Positions 52,334 to 61,224 of a stretch of 64,000 nt of DNA are shown piece after piece. Below the pieces are notes generated by a model. That model searched no databases. It saw only the letters and a list, made by a program, of their open reading frames with translations, and was not told where the DNA came from. The DNA is from Skeletonema tropicum (lineage: Eukaryota; Bacillariophyta; Thalassiosirophyceae; Thalassiosirales; Thalassiosiraceae): assembly GCA_037178625.1 (NCBI GenBank), contig CM074135.1:746001-810000 (forward strand). Direction: 5' to 3'. The number at the start of each line of letters is the position of its first letter. Position 1 is the stretch's first letter. A program made the translations under genes and the position numbers.

Positions 52334-52898
52334 TATTGATGTGAGCTACAGCAGCAACCAACACTTCTTCTGTGATATGTACTCCTACTCCTTTCAGTGT
52401 TGATGGGCGCAGAGGTTTATGTATTGTGGTACAACGGGTCCACCGTAGTTGCCCGCCTGATGATTTTCCGTCCATAGTAGGTAGCCCGCCAGAAAGTCCG
52501 GACACAGGAAGCCCGGGTACTAACAAATATCGTGTTGTAGTTGCCCGGTCCACGTGATGCCCACCAACAAGAGCAGACACTCCCGCGGGCAACTACGGTG
52601 GACCCACTGCGAAGTGCAACGCGCGGTTGGCTTTTCTAAAGGTTCAACAAGAATTCAAAAAATATCTTTGAGTCGAGTCGACATACTACTGGCGGGAACT
52701 TTCATCTCACAGAGCACATCATATCATCAACAGATGACGCACATCTGATGTACTCATCATATGGCAAGCAAGGAGAAAGTAATAAGTATGTAGACACAGC
52801 GGAGAAGTAAAAGTCAAGTAATATCATCTACAACAAAACAACTCAAGGCCTTTGTCTTCTTCTACATCATCGCATCTTGACGCAACCTTTCACCTAAA
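52334..52898. promoter_or_regulatory. Bidirectional promoter region of the SAP-protein and SerRS genes
   Basis: 565 bases between divergent ATGs of two plastid-targeted proteins. The element at 52436-52605 with perfect inverted ends lies inside it. The remaining 290 bases before 52899 are A-rich and presumably hold the SerRS promoter. Confidence 0.45.
52436..52605. repeat. 170-bp element with perfect 21-bp inverted ends
   Basis: The 21 bases at 52436-52456 (starting GGGTCCACCG, ending TTGCCCGC) are exactly the reverse complement of 52585-52605 (GCGGGCAACT...GGTGGACCC). A third partial copy, GTAGTTGCCCGGTCCACGTG, lies inside at about 52537. No clear target-site duplication flanks it. This is the size and shape of a MITE-like element, or a cruciform-forming regulatory site. 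Confidence 0.8.
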
Positions 52899-54500
52899 AT
52901 GCTCATTCACAAATCCTGCATCGCCATGTTGTTCGCTGCCGTCCGAAGTGCATCGGCGTTTTCTTCCATCCGATCACTCAGCAGTAGTGCACCACAAAAA
53001 ACAACAACAACACTTCTAAAACACTTTTCAACTACCGCTGCCGACAGTGAAACACTCATCAACAACCGCATATCTCGTGCTCCCGTCCCATCAAGTCTCG
53101 ATGCACGTACCCTATCGGATAATCTCGACCTTGTCCTCTCACATCTTCGCTCTCGACGTGCATCTGACGAGGCTCTTGATGCGGCCAAGTCTATTTCGAC
53201 TCTCAACACAGATCGTGTTTCATTGATTAAAAAGCGTGATGAGGCATTGCAACAACGCAACGAGTTGAGTGCCAAGGTTGGCATGTTGATGAGAGAGAGT
53301 AAGGGCGAGGAAACAGAGGAGATTGCTGGTATTAAAGCGGAAGCTACCACCGTGGGAGAAACTGCGGCTGCGGTGGAAGACTCGCTTGATGAGATTGAAA
53401 CGAAGATGAATACTTTGTTGGCATCGCTTCCAAATTTGTTGGATGATGTTGTACCTGATGGTGATGATGATAGTCAAAATGAATTAGTCTTGGAATGGGG
53501 AGATGTTTCTTCCCTTCCCAAGGAGTTGGGATGGGATGAAAACTTTACACCTCTTTGGCACGATGATGTAGCCACCAATTTAGGAGGATGGCAATCCGAT
53601 GCGGCAGTTGGTATGTCTGGGGCGCGATTCGTCTCCCTCACTGGGGATGTAGCCAGGTTGGAACGTGCCATCTCTTCCTACTTCTTGGATAGAGCTTCGC
53701 AAAAGGGATACACGGAGGTATCGCCACCCCTAGTTGTCTCAAGAACGGCGTTAGAGGGGACATCTCAATTACCCAAGTTTGAAGACGACTTGTTCAAAAT
53801 CGTGCCAGAGAGTCACACCTGCAATGGTGAAGATGCATTCTTAATCCCCACGGCAGAGGTCCCATTGACAAACATGCATGCTGGAGCTATTTTGGAAGAG
53901 TCGGATTTGCCAATCTCGTATTGTGCATTGACACCCTGTTTTCGCGCCGAGGCAGGAAGTTACGGTAGGGATACACGCGGTTTGATTCGAACACATCAAT
54001 TTTACAAGGTGGAATTGGTCAAGATTACAACTGCCGAAACCAGTGCGGACGAACACGAAAAGTTGACTCGTCATGCCCAGGAATGTCTGGAAGAATTGAA
54101 GATCCCATACAAAAAGATGAGGTTGTGCTCAGGTGATGTTGGATTTAGTGCGCAACATTGTTATGATTTGGAAGCTTGGCTGCCTTCTACCGGAGAGTAT
54201 CGCGAGATCAGTTCATGCTCGAATACTGGAGATTTCCAAGCTAGGAGAATGGCATTGAGGTATCGTCCCGCCCCAGCTGCGGATGCCAACGCTGACGAAC
54301 CCAAGAAGGGAGGGAAGAAGAAGAAGAAGGCAAAGAAGCCAAAGCCAGTGTTGTGTCATACGATCAATGGAAGTGGTCTCGCCGTAGGAAGGACACTTGT
54401 TGCAGTTTTGGAGAATTATCAAACTCCTAGTGGAGATGTTGTGGTACCAGAAGTTTTGAGGCCATACATGGGTGGAGTAGAGATCTTGAAAAAGAAATAA
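52899..54500 (+). CDS. Organellar (plastid, possibly dual-targeted) seryl-tRNA synthetase
   Basis: Charges tRNA-Ser. 533 residues: signal-like start ending RSASAFSS (plastid ASAF motif), a Ser/Thr-rich region, then the tRNA-binding coiled-coil arm (about residues 95-170) and the class II core. Motif 2 is CFRAEAGSYGRDTRGLIR followed by THQFYKVEL; then EYREISSCSNTGDFQARRM, the serine-site region; motif 3 is NGSGLAVGRTLVAVLENYQ. Bacterial-type in these details, as organellar SerRS are. Unusual: a Lys-rich insertion (PKKGGKKKKKAKKPKP, about residues 467-485) in the loop between SNTGDFQARR and HTINGSG. Single exon. Confidence 0.95.
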   Translation: MLIHKSCIAMLFAAVRSASAFSSIRSLSSSAPQKTTTTLLKHFSTTAADSETLINNRISRAPVPSSLDARTLSDNLDLVLSHLRSRRASDEALDAAKSISTLNTDRVSLIKKRDEALQQRNELSAKVGMLMRESKGEETEEIAGIKAEATTVGETAAAVEDSLDEIETKMNTLLASLPNLLDDVVPDGDDDSQNELVLEWGDVSSLPKELGWDENFTPLWHDDVATNLGGWQSDAAVGMSGARFVSLTGDVARLERAISSYFLDRASQKGYTEVSPPLVVSRTALEGTSQLPKFEDDLFKIVPESHTCNGEDAFLIPTAEVPLTNMHAGAILEESDLPISYCALTPCFRAEAGSYGRDTRGLIRTHQFYKVELVKITTAETSADEHEKLTRHAQECLEELKIPYKKMRLCSGDVGFSAQHCYDLEAWLPSTGEYREISSCSNTGDFQARRMALRYRPAPAADANADEPKKGGKKKKKAKKPKPVLCHTINGSGLAVGRTLVAVLENYQTPSGDVVVPEVLRPYMGGVEILKKK

Positions 54501-54521
54501 ACGGTATAAATATTATTTTAA

Positions 54522-55445
54522 CTATGTTCCAATCTCGCATTCATCTCTGGGCCCAAGCTCATATTGTTCTCGGCCTAACCATTCCACAACATCTATAAGA
54601 TCCTTGAACACTAGAGCCCCGCCTTTTCTCCAGCTTTCAGCAACTTCCTTCTCATCATATCTATCCAATAGCACAGAACGAAATCCGGCGTTGGTAGCGC
54701 CTACATAGTCTTTCTGGTAATCATTTCCAATATGAAGAACTTCTTCGGGCATAAGTTTCATATCTGATCGTGTTTTATTGCCAAGGCAGAGCCACGGTTG
54801 TGCATCTTGTATAGCTGCATCAAATATTTCTTTCCCTGGCTTTTCAACTCCCACATTCTTTGAGAAGGTAAAGAATTGCATGTGATCGGACAAACCCAAC
54901 ATTGGTAGAATGCTATCCCCATAACGTTCGTCTGCATTGGAAAGTACCCCACAAGCAATTCCACGACGCTTACACCATTTCAGAAAGGGTTTGGCATCAT
55001 CAAAGACACCATAAGCGGCATGACTTCCGAATGTCGAGTAGACACGCTGAAACACTCGTTCTTCCTCTTGCTCGTTCATGGACGTGCCGACCAATTCGAA
55101 GCTCCGTTTGACACATATTCGCCACCACTCCTTGGAACTAATGCAAGAATTTCCGAAACAAGGATGAGCTGCCGATGTCTCTTTATAGGCCTTATTGAAC
55201 GATTGCGGAATCAGTAATTTCGTTTCGTGGGATATCTCCACTCCGCATGTGCGAGCAGCATCTCCGTAGTGGTCTTCAATCCTGCCAAGGAAGGACACTA
55301 AGGTTCCTGTTACGTCGCAGGATATGGCTCTTATTCGTTTGGATTTGAATGTTTTGTCGATACTTTTGGTAGAGGAGATCTGCCGATTTTGGTACAGTAT
55401 CTTTCCTCCATGGGATGTCAATGAAAAACATGTTCTACGCAGCAT
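54522..55445 (-). CDS. HAD-superfamily hydrolase, HDHD3-like
   Basis: 307 residues. Basic, Ser-rich N-terminus (MLRRTCFSLTSHGGK) could be a mitochondrial presequence. Motif I is ISCDVTGTLVSF: the nucleophile Asp is present but the usual second Asp is Thr, as in the HDHD3 group, which also lacks it. Motif II is GVLSNADERYG, motif III VEKPGKEIFDAA, motif IV HIGNDYQKDYVGATNAG. The cap insertion between motifs I and II is helical with KEWWRICVKRSFELVG. Loss of the acid/base Asp predicts weak or no phosphatase activity. Stops only 21 bases from the SerRS stop (convergent). Confidence 0.88.
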   Translation of the reverse strand: MLRRTCFSLTSHGGKILYQNRQISSTKSIDKTFKSKRIRAISCDVTGTLVSFLGRIEDHYGDAARTCGVEISHETKLLIPQSFNKAYKETSAAHPCFGNSCISSKEWWRICVKRSFELVGTSMNEQEEERVFQRVYSTFGSHAAYGVFDDAKPFLKWCKRRGIACGVLSNADERYGDSILPMLGLSDHMQFFTFSKNVGVEKPGKEIFDAAIQDAQPWLCLGNKTRSDMKLMPEEVLHIGNDYQKDYVGATNAGFRSVLLDRYDEKEVAESWRKGGALVFKDLIDVVEWLGREQYELGPRDECEIGT

Positions 55446-56133
55446 ACTTAAAAGATGTGTAGATTAAACTTCTGTTATTGAGCAAGGTCTTCCCACAGCC
55501 GCGATTGATTGCAGACCATTAAGTAACTCTTAGCTGCCGCCCGAGCTACCATCCAACAGCGATAATAGAGTGACCGTGAGACGACACTTCTTGATCGTAC
55601 TTTTGCGCTGGATTTTGGATTCAGCCCGAAATTCAACTCGAGTTGCACACCTCGATCGTACTGAGATCCCACGTAGCCCTCCGCAGCCCTCCGTAGACGA
55701 ATTGATTTTGGTGATGAGGCGCGCCAAAACTCACTCCACCTAAACTACACACAGCACACAGCTATATTATTCACTAGCCTCGCTGACGCTCGTCTAGCCG
55801 CTGCGCGGGTTTTCTAAATAAGAGAGGAGGCACCGGCTATCTACTACGATATTGATTGTGTCTACTTATATACATAGCAGTATTCAAATAGTACGTTATG
55901 TAACACTTTAATAATTATGTAATAAAGGTTGTACATTGCCTTCTACGAATGCTGTGTAGTTATTACTGAGACACGGTTGGGAGAATATTGATTTATGTGA
56001 GAGGGATTATCTATGAAGAGGTTTAATGTGAACGTGTTGAAACGATTGAAGACAGGTAGGAAGAAATTAGAGCGAGACGTAAATCATTTGGTGAAATAAT
56101 ATTCTACAGGACTGTTAGTATGATTTGGCAGAG
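55446..56133. other. Intergenic, no gene seen
   Basis: About 690 bases. Near 55775-55812 is a G/C-rich dyad (CTCGCTGACGCTCGTCTAGCC then GCTGCGCGGG). The rest is AT-rich. Short minus-strand frames at 55475-55727 overlap in two frames and look random. Confidence 0.4.
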
Positions 56134-56526
56134 TTAGTACCCACTCTCGGATTCCTTCTTAATGTTGGTGAAAGTGGTGATGTAATTGACGTTAGAAGTG
56201 AGAGCCTTGTTGTACAATGTAAGAGTATCATGTTCATTTCTGATATTGTTGAGGGTTTCAAGATCGACCCCAGAACTCTGTGCTAAGTTACACACAATAT
56301 CAAATTTTGTTTTCCAGTTAGTCAAGGAGCAATTGACCTGTTCGATCGTGGTCTTTGCATCATCCAAATCCTCCTGTACGTTGTTGAGGATGTTGGAGAC
56401 ATGGATGAGGTGTGTTTGGAGATGAAGGTTGATCTCGGCAGAGGATAGGGTGGTATCACATTGCACCTCCGATACAAAAATAAAAAAAACAAAACCCAAT
56501 AACAGCACTTCCAACATCAATAACAT
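56134..56526 (-). CDS. Small secreted helical protein, hypothetical
   Basis: 130 residues from the ATG at 56526: a strong signal peptide ([20 protein letters not shown]), mature start near VQC/DTTL, then amphipathic helices ([38 protein letters not shown]) with N-glycosylation sequons. The ATG is only 20 bases from the divergent histone H3 ATG at 56547, leaving no room for two separate promoters, so either expression is bidirectional from inside the genes or one of the two is not expressed as drawn. No family recognised. Confidence 0.45.
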   Translation of the reverse strand: MLLMLEVLLLGFVFFIFVSEVQCDTTLSSAEINLHLQTHLIHVSNILNNVQEDLDDAKTTIEQVNCSLTNWKTKFDIVCNLAQSSGVDLETLNNIRNEHDTLTLYNKALTSNVNYITTFTNIKKESESGY

Positions 56527-56546
56527 TAAGAACAACTCCAGGCCAC

Positions 56547-56957
56547 ATGGCCCGAACAAAACAAACTGCACGAACATCAACTGGAGGTAAGGCTCCACGG
56601 AAACAACTCACCACAAAGGCCGCACGTAAATCTGCTCCTACAGCCGCAGGGGTCAGAAAACCTCACCGTTACCGTCCGGGAACAGTTGCTCTCCGTGAGA
56701 TCCGTCGTTACCAAAAGTCCACTGATCTTCTTCTCCGAAAAGCACCCTTCCAGAGATTGGTCAGGGAGATTGCACAGGACATGAAATCAGACCTCAGGTT
56801 CCAGTCCACAGCCATTTTGGCATTGCAGGAGGCGAGTGAGGCTTATCTCATTGGCCTCTTTGAGGACACAAACTTGTGTGCAATACATGCAAAGCGTGTG
56901 ACCATCATGCCAAAGGATATGCAGCTGGCTCGTCGTATAAGGGGAGAGCGTGCCTAA
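56547..56957 (+). CDS. Divergent histone H3 variant lacking Lys9 and Lys36
   Basis: 136 codons, exactly canonical H3 length, no intron. The N-terminus reads [20 protein letters not shown]: position 9 is Thr (ACA) instead of Lys. Around 36 it reads [12 protein letters not shown]: position 36 is Arg. Lys4, 14, 18, 23, 27 and 37 are kept. The fold is intact ([16 protein letters not shown], then [17 protein letters not shown], then the C-terminal [16 protein letters not shown] and RRIRGERA) with scattered changes such as E59D, I62L, F78M and T80S. Loop 1 has canonical length, so this is not a centromeric CenH3. Ser10, Thr11 and Ser28 are kept. The protein could enter nucleosomes but could not carry H3K9 or H3K36 methylation. 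Confidence 0.92.
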   Translation: MARTKQTARTSTGGKAPRKQLTTKAARKSAPTAAGVRKPHRYRPGTVALREIRRYQKSTDLLLRKAPFQRLVREIAQDMKSDLRFQSTAILALQEASEAYLIGLFEDTNLCAIHAKRVTIMPKDMQLARRIRGERA

Positions 56958-57106
56958 TATTAAAAAACTAAAATAAATAAAGACTGCCAATCAATGATTG
57001 GTGAGCGCCCTTTTTTGGGATTTATAATTCTTCACTTTCTCTTTCTGTGAATCCACATATGAATCCGAATTACTTAAAACACATTCTTCCTTTCTGCCTC
57101 ATCTTC

Positions 57107-57447
57107 TTACCTAGTAACGCAAATGTTACGGCGCTTGCTCGGTGGGGCATCTTCATTATCGGTGTCTGCATCCAGTGCTTCACGCTTCACGTTTGAGTCC
57201 GATTTGACTTCATCGTTCTCGTAGTAGACTTGCTCGCTGACCTCGACCCTGACAATATAAATGTTTTCAAACTGACCACACTTCTTTCCTCTCTTCCATT
57301 CACCGAATCCGAGTAGGTCCATTTGCCTCTTCCGTGTGGCTTCCCATTTTCGTTCAACTCTCCTTCATATACGATCTTTCCGTTCTCCCAAATACCCTTG
57401 CATACTCGCCCGTCCTTATTTAGATCTTTCCTATTCCATGCATCTCG
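57107..57447 (-). pseudogene. MORN-repeat gene fragment, frame-broken
   Basis: From 57447 the minus strand reads GRVCKGIWENGKIVYEGELN then ENGKPHGRGKWTYSDS, clear MORN repeats (YEGE...G...GRGK). There is a stop directly upstream and no ATG. After the TYSDS the good reading moves to another frame: GEWKRGKKCG, then EQVYYENDEV, a Lys/Arg-rich tail (SKRRNICVTR) and a stop. So this is the 3' end of a MORN protein with a broken frame and lost 5' part; MORN families are large in diatoms. A 71-codon ORF from the ATG at 57322 could still be translated but is unlikely to be functional. Confidence 0.6.
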
Positions 57448-57450
57448 TCA

Positions 57451-57885
57451 AATCTAAGCCAATATCAAACAAAGAGTCAATCGAAAATTCTAAAAACGGG
57501 GGGGGCAAGGGGGGGTGTCCCCCCCTGAACAATCAAATCTAAGCCAATCAAAGAAAGAGTCAATCGAAAATTCTAAAGACGGGGGGCAAGGGGGGGTGTC
57601 CCCCCCTGAACAATCAAATCTAAGCCAATCAAAGAAAGAGTCAATCGAAAATTCTAAAGACGGGGGGCAAGGGGGGTGTCCCCCCCTGAACAATCAAATC
57701 TAAGCCAATCAAAGAAAGAGTCAATCGAAAATTCTAAACACGGGGGGGGGAAGGGGGGGTGTCCCCCCCTGAACAATCAAATCTAAGCCAATCAAAGAAA
57801 GAGTCAATCGAAAACTCTAAAAACGGGGGGGGGGGCAAGGGGTAAATCAAGATCAAAGAAAGAGTCGATCGAATCGAAAATGCCC
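57451..57885. repeat. Five tandem units of ~80 bp, four with a G-run/C-run hairpin
   Basis: AATCTAAGCC recurs at 57451, 57537, 57617, 57697 and 57780 (spacings 86, 80, 80, 83). Each unit has AAAGAAAGAGTCAATCGAAAA (first unit shorter), then a run of 6-9 G, CAAG or AAG, 6-7 more G, TGT and 7 C, then TGAAC. The G7-TGT-C7 part can fold into a hairpin and the G runs could form a quadruplex on one strand. The last unit lacks the C run and is followed by a partial copy (GATCAAAGAAAGAGTCGATCGAA). The block abuts the MORN fragment and lies 90 bases ahead of CDC73. Run lengths in such sequence are error-prone. Confidence 0.93.
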
Positions 57886-57977
57886 GTGAAGGCCAAAGGA
57901 CACGCCAAAGGGCCCGGACGGAACGACCGACCGACCGAACGACTTAGCTCCTCTCATTATTTAGATGCATAACAGCC

Positions 57978-59753
57978 ATGGCATCCGTAACGGACCTCCT
58001 CTTGGAGGCCATGGAAGGCCCCAGCGCCAGATCCGGCGAGCTGCTATCCCCTGACGGAACATCACTTACCCTCCAAAAGACATCCTATCCAGCCTCAACG
58101 CCTCTCACGCTAGACCTACCCAACGGGAAATCCGTCACATACTCCTTGGCATCAGTGTACCTTCAATTATGCAATCCGAGCGTAATCGATTATCGCAAGG
58201 CTTGCGATGCCGCCAAAGTCGAAGATCCGGTCAAAGTTTTGGATAGGGGAGCCATTTCAGAATTCTTTTCAGCTGCTGCCACTGGTGGTGAGGGTGGAGA
58301 TGATGGCAAACAACCATCAGGCGGCGATAATGACGCGATGGATGTGGATGAAGATAATACTAATAAAAAGGACAAAGCAGGCAACAGTGGTGGTGTTCAA
58401 TTTCGTCAAGTCGAAGTGGTAGGAGAAGACAAACACAAATCATCATCAAAGCGATCCTCTAGTAGTTCATCCGATAAGAAACGATCTCGCTCCAGTTCAC
58501 AAGATAAGAAACGATCATCTTCCTCATCCTCTGGACATAAACAACACGACGAAAGTGCAAAGAAGAAAAAGAAGGTGGCTGCTGCTACACCCATGACGAA
58601 TGAACAGCTATTGGATAATTTAAGTACCATTGTTGGGAAGAGGGGGCAGACTGTTGCGACTGCTGGAAAGGAGGACGAAAAGAAGGCAACTGATGACAAC
58701 AACAACAATAACAATAAGGACAAAGCTGCAGATACAAGCTCAAGTACAACACCAGATTCTCGGCAAGTTACACCTGCAACAACACCACTTCCATCCGATA
58801 CCGAACCCGATCACGACAAGCAAAAAGAAGTATTAATGTCATGCCTATCCCTCCCCGAAGGATTTGACGTCAACTCCCCCGAAATCATGTCGGCCATTCA
58901 ATCGGACAGAGAGGCAACACGAAAAATTACCTCATTGGAAATTCCCGTGGGGGATTCCTCCAGTATCTTGCGTGCGGGGGCTGGTGGTGAGGTGCAGGTA
59001 ATTGACAAGAGTAGCGGTGGTGCCGATTCTTCCAGTGGTGGTGTGGCTGTGAAGAAGAGGGACTTTGCGAGAGTGTTGGAAATTTATCAAGAGGTTATAC
59101 AGGCGGAAGAAAAGGCGAGACGAGGTGGAGGTAGTAGTAGTAGTAAGCGCTCGGCATCGTCGGCATTACCAGGGAGTAGCTCCAAGTCGGTACGTCTTGC
59201 TGGTAGTAGTTCATCGGGGAGAACACCCACAAAGAAGGTGGAGGGCAACCCTATCATTGTTGTTCCAAATGCCATGACTTCTTGCATCACAATGATCAAT
59301 GCTGGTTTCTTCTTTGGGAAGGATGCCGTGTTCATCCCCCGAGATCAGGCGATGAAACGCCCCGATGCTGGAAAACGTGGGGGGACTGTCCAAGTGACAC
59401 ATAAATTGGCACCGCGACTTGGAGGAGCCGAGATTACATATGACATTATTGATAACCCGGCGACACGCCTGAAGAAGGAGGAGTGGAGTCGTGTGGTTGC
59501 CGTCATTGCTCAGGGTGCGTCCTGGCAGTTCAAGGGGTGGCAGTACTCTGATCCAGTCAATCTGTTCTCTCGAGCATTTGGATTTTATGTTGGGTTGGAT
59601 GGTGCTTCTGTCCCTGAGGAATTGCGCAGTTGGAATGTCAAGTTGGGAAAGGTTAGTAGGGATAGGAGAGGGCAGGACAATGTCTGCTTGGCCAGTTTTT
59701 GGAATGGATTAGAAGAGTTTATCGCAGTGCATAAGCAGGAATACATGAAATAA
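57978..59753 (+). CDS. CDC73: Paf1 complex subunit CDC73 (parafibromin)
   Basis: Nuclear; the Paf1 complex travels with RNA polymerase II and promotes H2B ubiquitination and H3K4/K36 methylation. 591 residues. The C-terminal Ras-like domain (about residues 420-588) reads NPIIVVPNAMTSCITMINAG, then VTHKLAPRLGGAEITYDIID, WSRVVAVIAQGASWQFKGW, and LFSRAFGFYVGLDG; these match CDC73. The N-terminal domain is short (DLLLEAMEG, PNGKSVTYSLASVYLQL, SVIDYRKACDAAKVEDPVKVLDR). The middle is a long Ser/Lys/Asp-rich linker (SSSDKKRSRSSSQDKKRS) with poly-Asn and acidic patches. A DFARVLEIYQEVIQAEE helix at about 355-375 may be the Paf1/Ctr9 contact. Single exon. Confidence 0.92.
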   Translation: MASVTDLLLEAMEGPSARSGELLSPDGTSLTLQKTSYPASTPLTLDLPNGKSVTYSLASVYLQLCNPSVIDYRKACDAAKVEDPVKVLDRGAISEFFSAAATGGEGGDDGKQPSGGDNDAMDVDEDNTNKKDKAGNSGGVQFRQVEVVGEDKHKSSSKRSSSSSSDKKRSRSSSQDKKRSSSSSSGHKQHDESAKKKKKVAAATPMTNEQLLDNLSTIVGKRGQTVATAGKEDEKKATDDNNNNNNKDKAADTSSSTTPDSRQVTPATTPLPSDTEPDHDKQKEVLMSCLSLPEGFDVNSPEIMSAIQSDREATRKITSLEIPVGDSSSILRAGAGGEVQVIDKSSGGADSSSGGVAVKKRDFARVLEIYQEVIQAEEKARRGGGSSSSKRSASSALPGSSSKSVRLAGSSSSGRTPTKKVEGNPIIVVPNAMTSCITMINAGFFFGKDAVFIPRDQAMKRPDAGKRGGTVQVTHKLAPRLGGAEITYDIIDNPATRLKKEEWSRVVAVIAQGASWQFKGWQYSDPVNLFSRAFGFYVGLDGASVPEELRSWNVKLGKVSRDRRGQDNVCLASFWNGLEEFIAVHKQEYMK

Positions 59754-59818
59754 AACAAAGAGTCAATTGGTGGTTCATTATTACACATTATGACGCAGCG
59801 CCCTCTGGCGTACTTTCT

Positions 59819-59965
59819 CTAAGTGATGGAGTGATGTGTATTGAGTTAAGTGGTCTTGTTCAACTTCCTCTTCTTCTTTCACGACCTTGCTTATTTCTAA
59901 GTGATGGAGTTAGCTTTCACGTTATGTGGTCTTGTTGAACTTCCTCTTCTTCTTTCGTACATAGC
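59819..59965. repeat. Tandem duplication covering the 3' end of the cyclophilin gene
   Basis: CTAAGTGATGGAGT begins both copies (59819 and 59897) and both hold GTGGTCTTGTT-(C/G)-AACTTCCTCTTCTTCTTTC. The right copy includes the codons for the last eleven residues (RKKKRKFNKTT) of the cyclophilin at 59922; the left copy is a non-coding echo beyond its stop. Confidence 0.8.
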
Positions 59966-60889
59966 CAATGCCCAAGAGAACACTCACAACTAATGAGCTA
60001 ATCACCAAAAATGTGGTAAATGGAAACGAAGGTGACTCTTCTTTTGCTTCGGCCTTGTTCAGAACATGTGCCTTCTTTATCTCGGAGGATACATCATTGT
60101 TGACCACATTCGCGGCTTTGATTGCCCCTGCACCAGCACCCAGCACCCGCACCAGATTGATTCATCCTTTGCACAGAACACGTCTCGAACTTATCCAACA
60201 AAGGGAATTCAGATTCTATGTAACTCGCCCCTCGATTGTGAATAGGACCTTGTTGAGGACCTTTACCCCATGGCGGCATCGTCACCATACTCTTTGTAAA
60301 AGTTCTTGACATTCTCTAACCCACTTGTGACCCTTCCAAACGGCGTTTCCCATGGGCTCTGCCCAAGATTGCCAGCGCCATCATACGCTATGAACATTTG
60401 ACTCGAGCGACTGTTTGGACCTGACCCAGCAAAACTCATCATCCCTTCCTTAAATGGCAACAAGTCCGGTCGTTTCGGATCATCGGGGATCATAGATTGA
60501 GAGAATGACTTCAACTCTTGATCTGTTGTGTATCCGATGCCGAACTGCACGAGGAAGTGTTCCACGACACGAAAGAAATGGCTATGATCATAATAGCCCT
60601 TTTCAAAGAGTGCTGTTGCACGGTCGTATCCATGAGGACTCCAAGACCTGTAAAAGTGCATGGTGATAGGTCCGGCAGAGGTGCCGCATTGAACTATCGC
60701 TTCTTCATCATCAGTTTTAGAAGTAGCGCTGCCGCGGATGTTGGCCCGTTGTTCGTCGGCGGCATCGTCCAACATCATAGCCTCCTTCACTTCAGGGTCA
60801 TCTTCCATTAAGTCTCCACCGTCAAGCTGTTCGGTATCGTCACCGAATCCGCCGTCTAAGTCAACGCCAGGGTCATCGGTGTCCGCCAT
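59922..60889 (-). CDS. Tail-anchored cyclophilin-type PPIase, copy A (two single-base breaks)
   Basis: Start at 60889 (MADTDDPG, CACCATGG context). Acidic head, then the cyclophilin-like domain: GPITMHFYRSWSPHGYDRAT, ALFEKGYYDHSHFFRVVEHF, LVQFGIGY, MSFAGSGPNSRSSQMFIAYD, WETPFGRVTSGLENV. The Arg of the FxRV motif is present. The canonical frame ends at DDAAMG because of one extra base at 60278: paralog B has GGCGGCTCGTCACC where A has GGCGGCATCGTCACC. The next frame then runs WGKGPQQGPIHNRGASYIES to a second break near 60139-60141 (three C where two are needed), beyond which the third frame gives NNDVSSEIKKAH, a single membrane span (FLVISSLVVSVLLGIGY) and a basic tail (RKKKRKFNKTT). Both breaks together give a full protein, so errors or very recent decay. 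Confidence 0.75.
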
Positions 60890-61224
60890 GGTGAGTGACT
60901 TCTGCTTTTCTTCAGTCTTCAGCTTCGTCTCTCGTTTCAAAAAAGATCCTATAAATCCTAAACATCTCCGTTATGTTCTACAAAGGAACTTAGTACAGAT
61001 CGTGAGAAAGGTAGCACCACAACAATGGCTAAATAAATAAATACAAAATTAATCAACATGGTCACCATGGTAAGTATTCCGTTCACTACGAGCGCTTGTA
61101 TTGCATCGACAAGGCTATGTGAACAAAGTAATTGTCTCAGTATGTCGATAAGGTCATGATTGGTAGCATGGGCCATTATTTTAGCGTCAAATTCTGTACA
61201 CATATCTTCCTGCTGCTAATGAAC
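60890..61224. other. Spacer between the two cyclophilin copies
   Basis: About 335 bases holding the copy A promoter and the copy B 3' end. No gene supported. Confidence 0.4.

Noticed and set aside
56547..56957. Centromeric H3 (CenH3)
   Set aside because: Loop 1 length, the N-terminal tail and the C-terminus are those of ordinary H3; CenH3 has a longer loop 1 and an unrelated tail.
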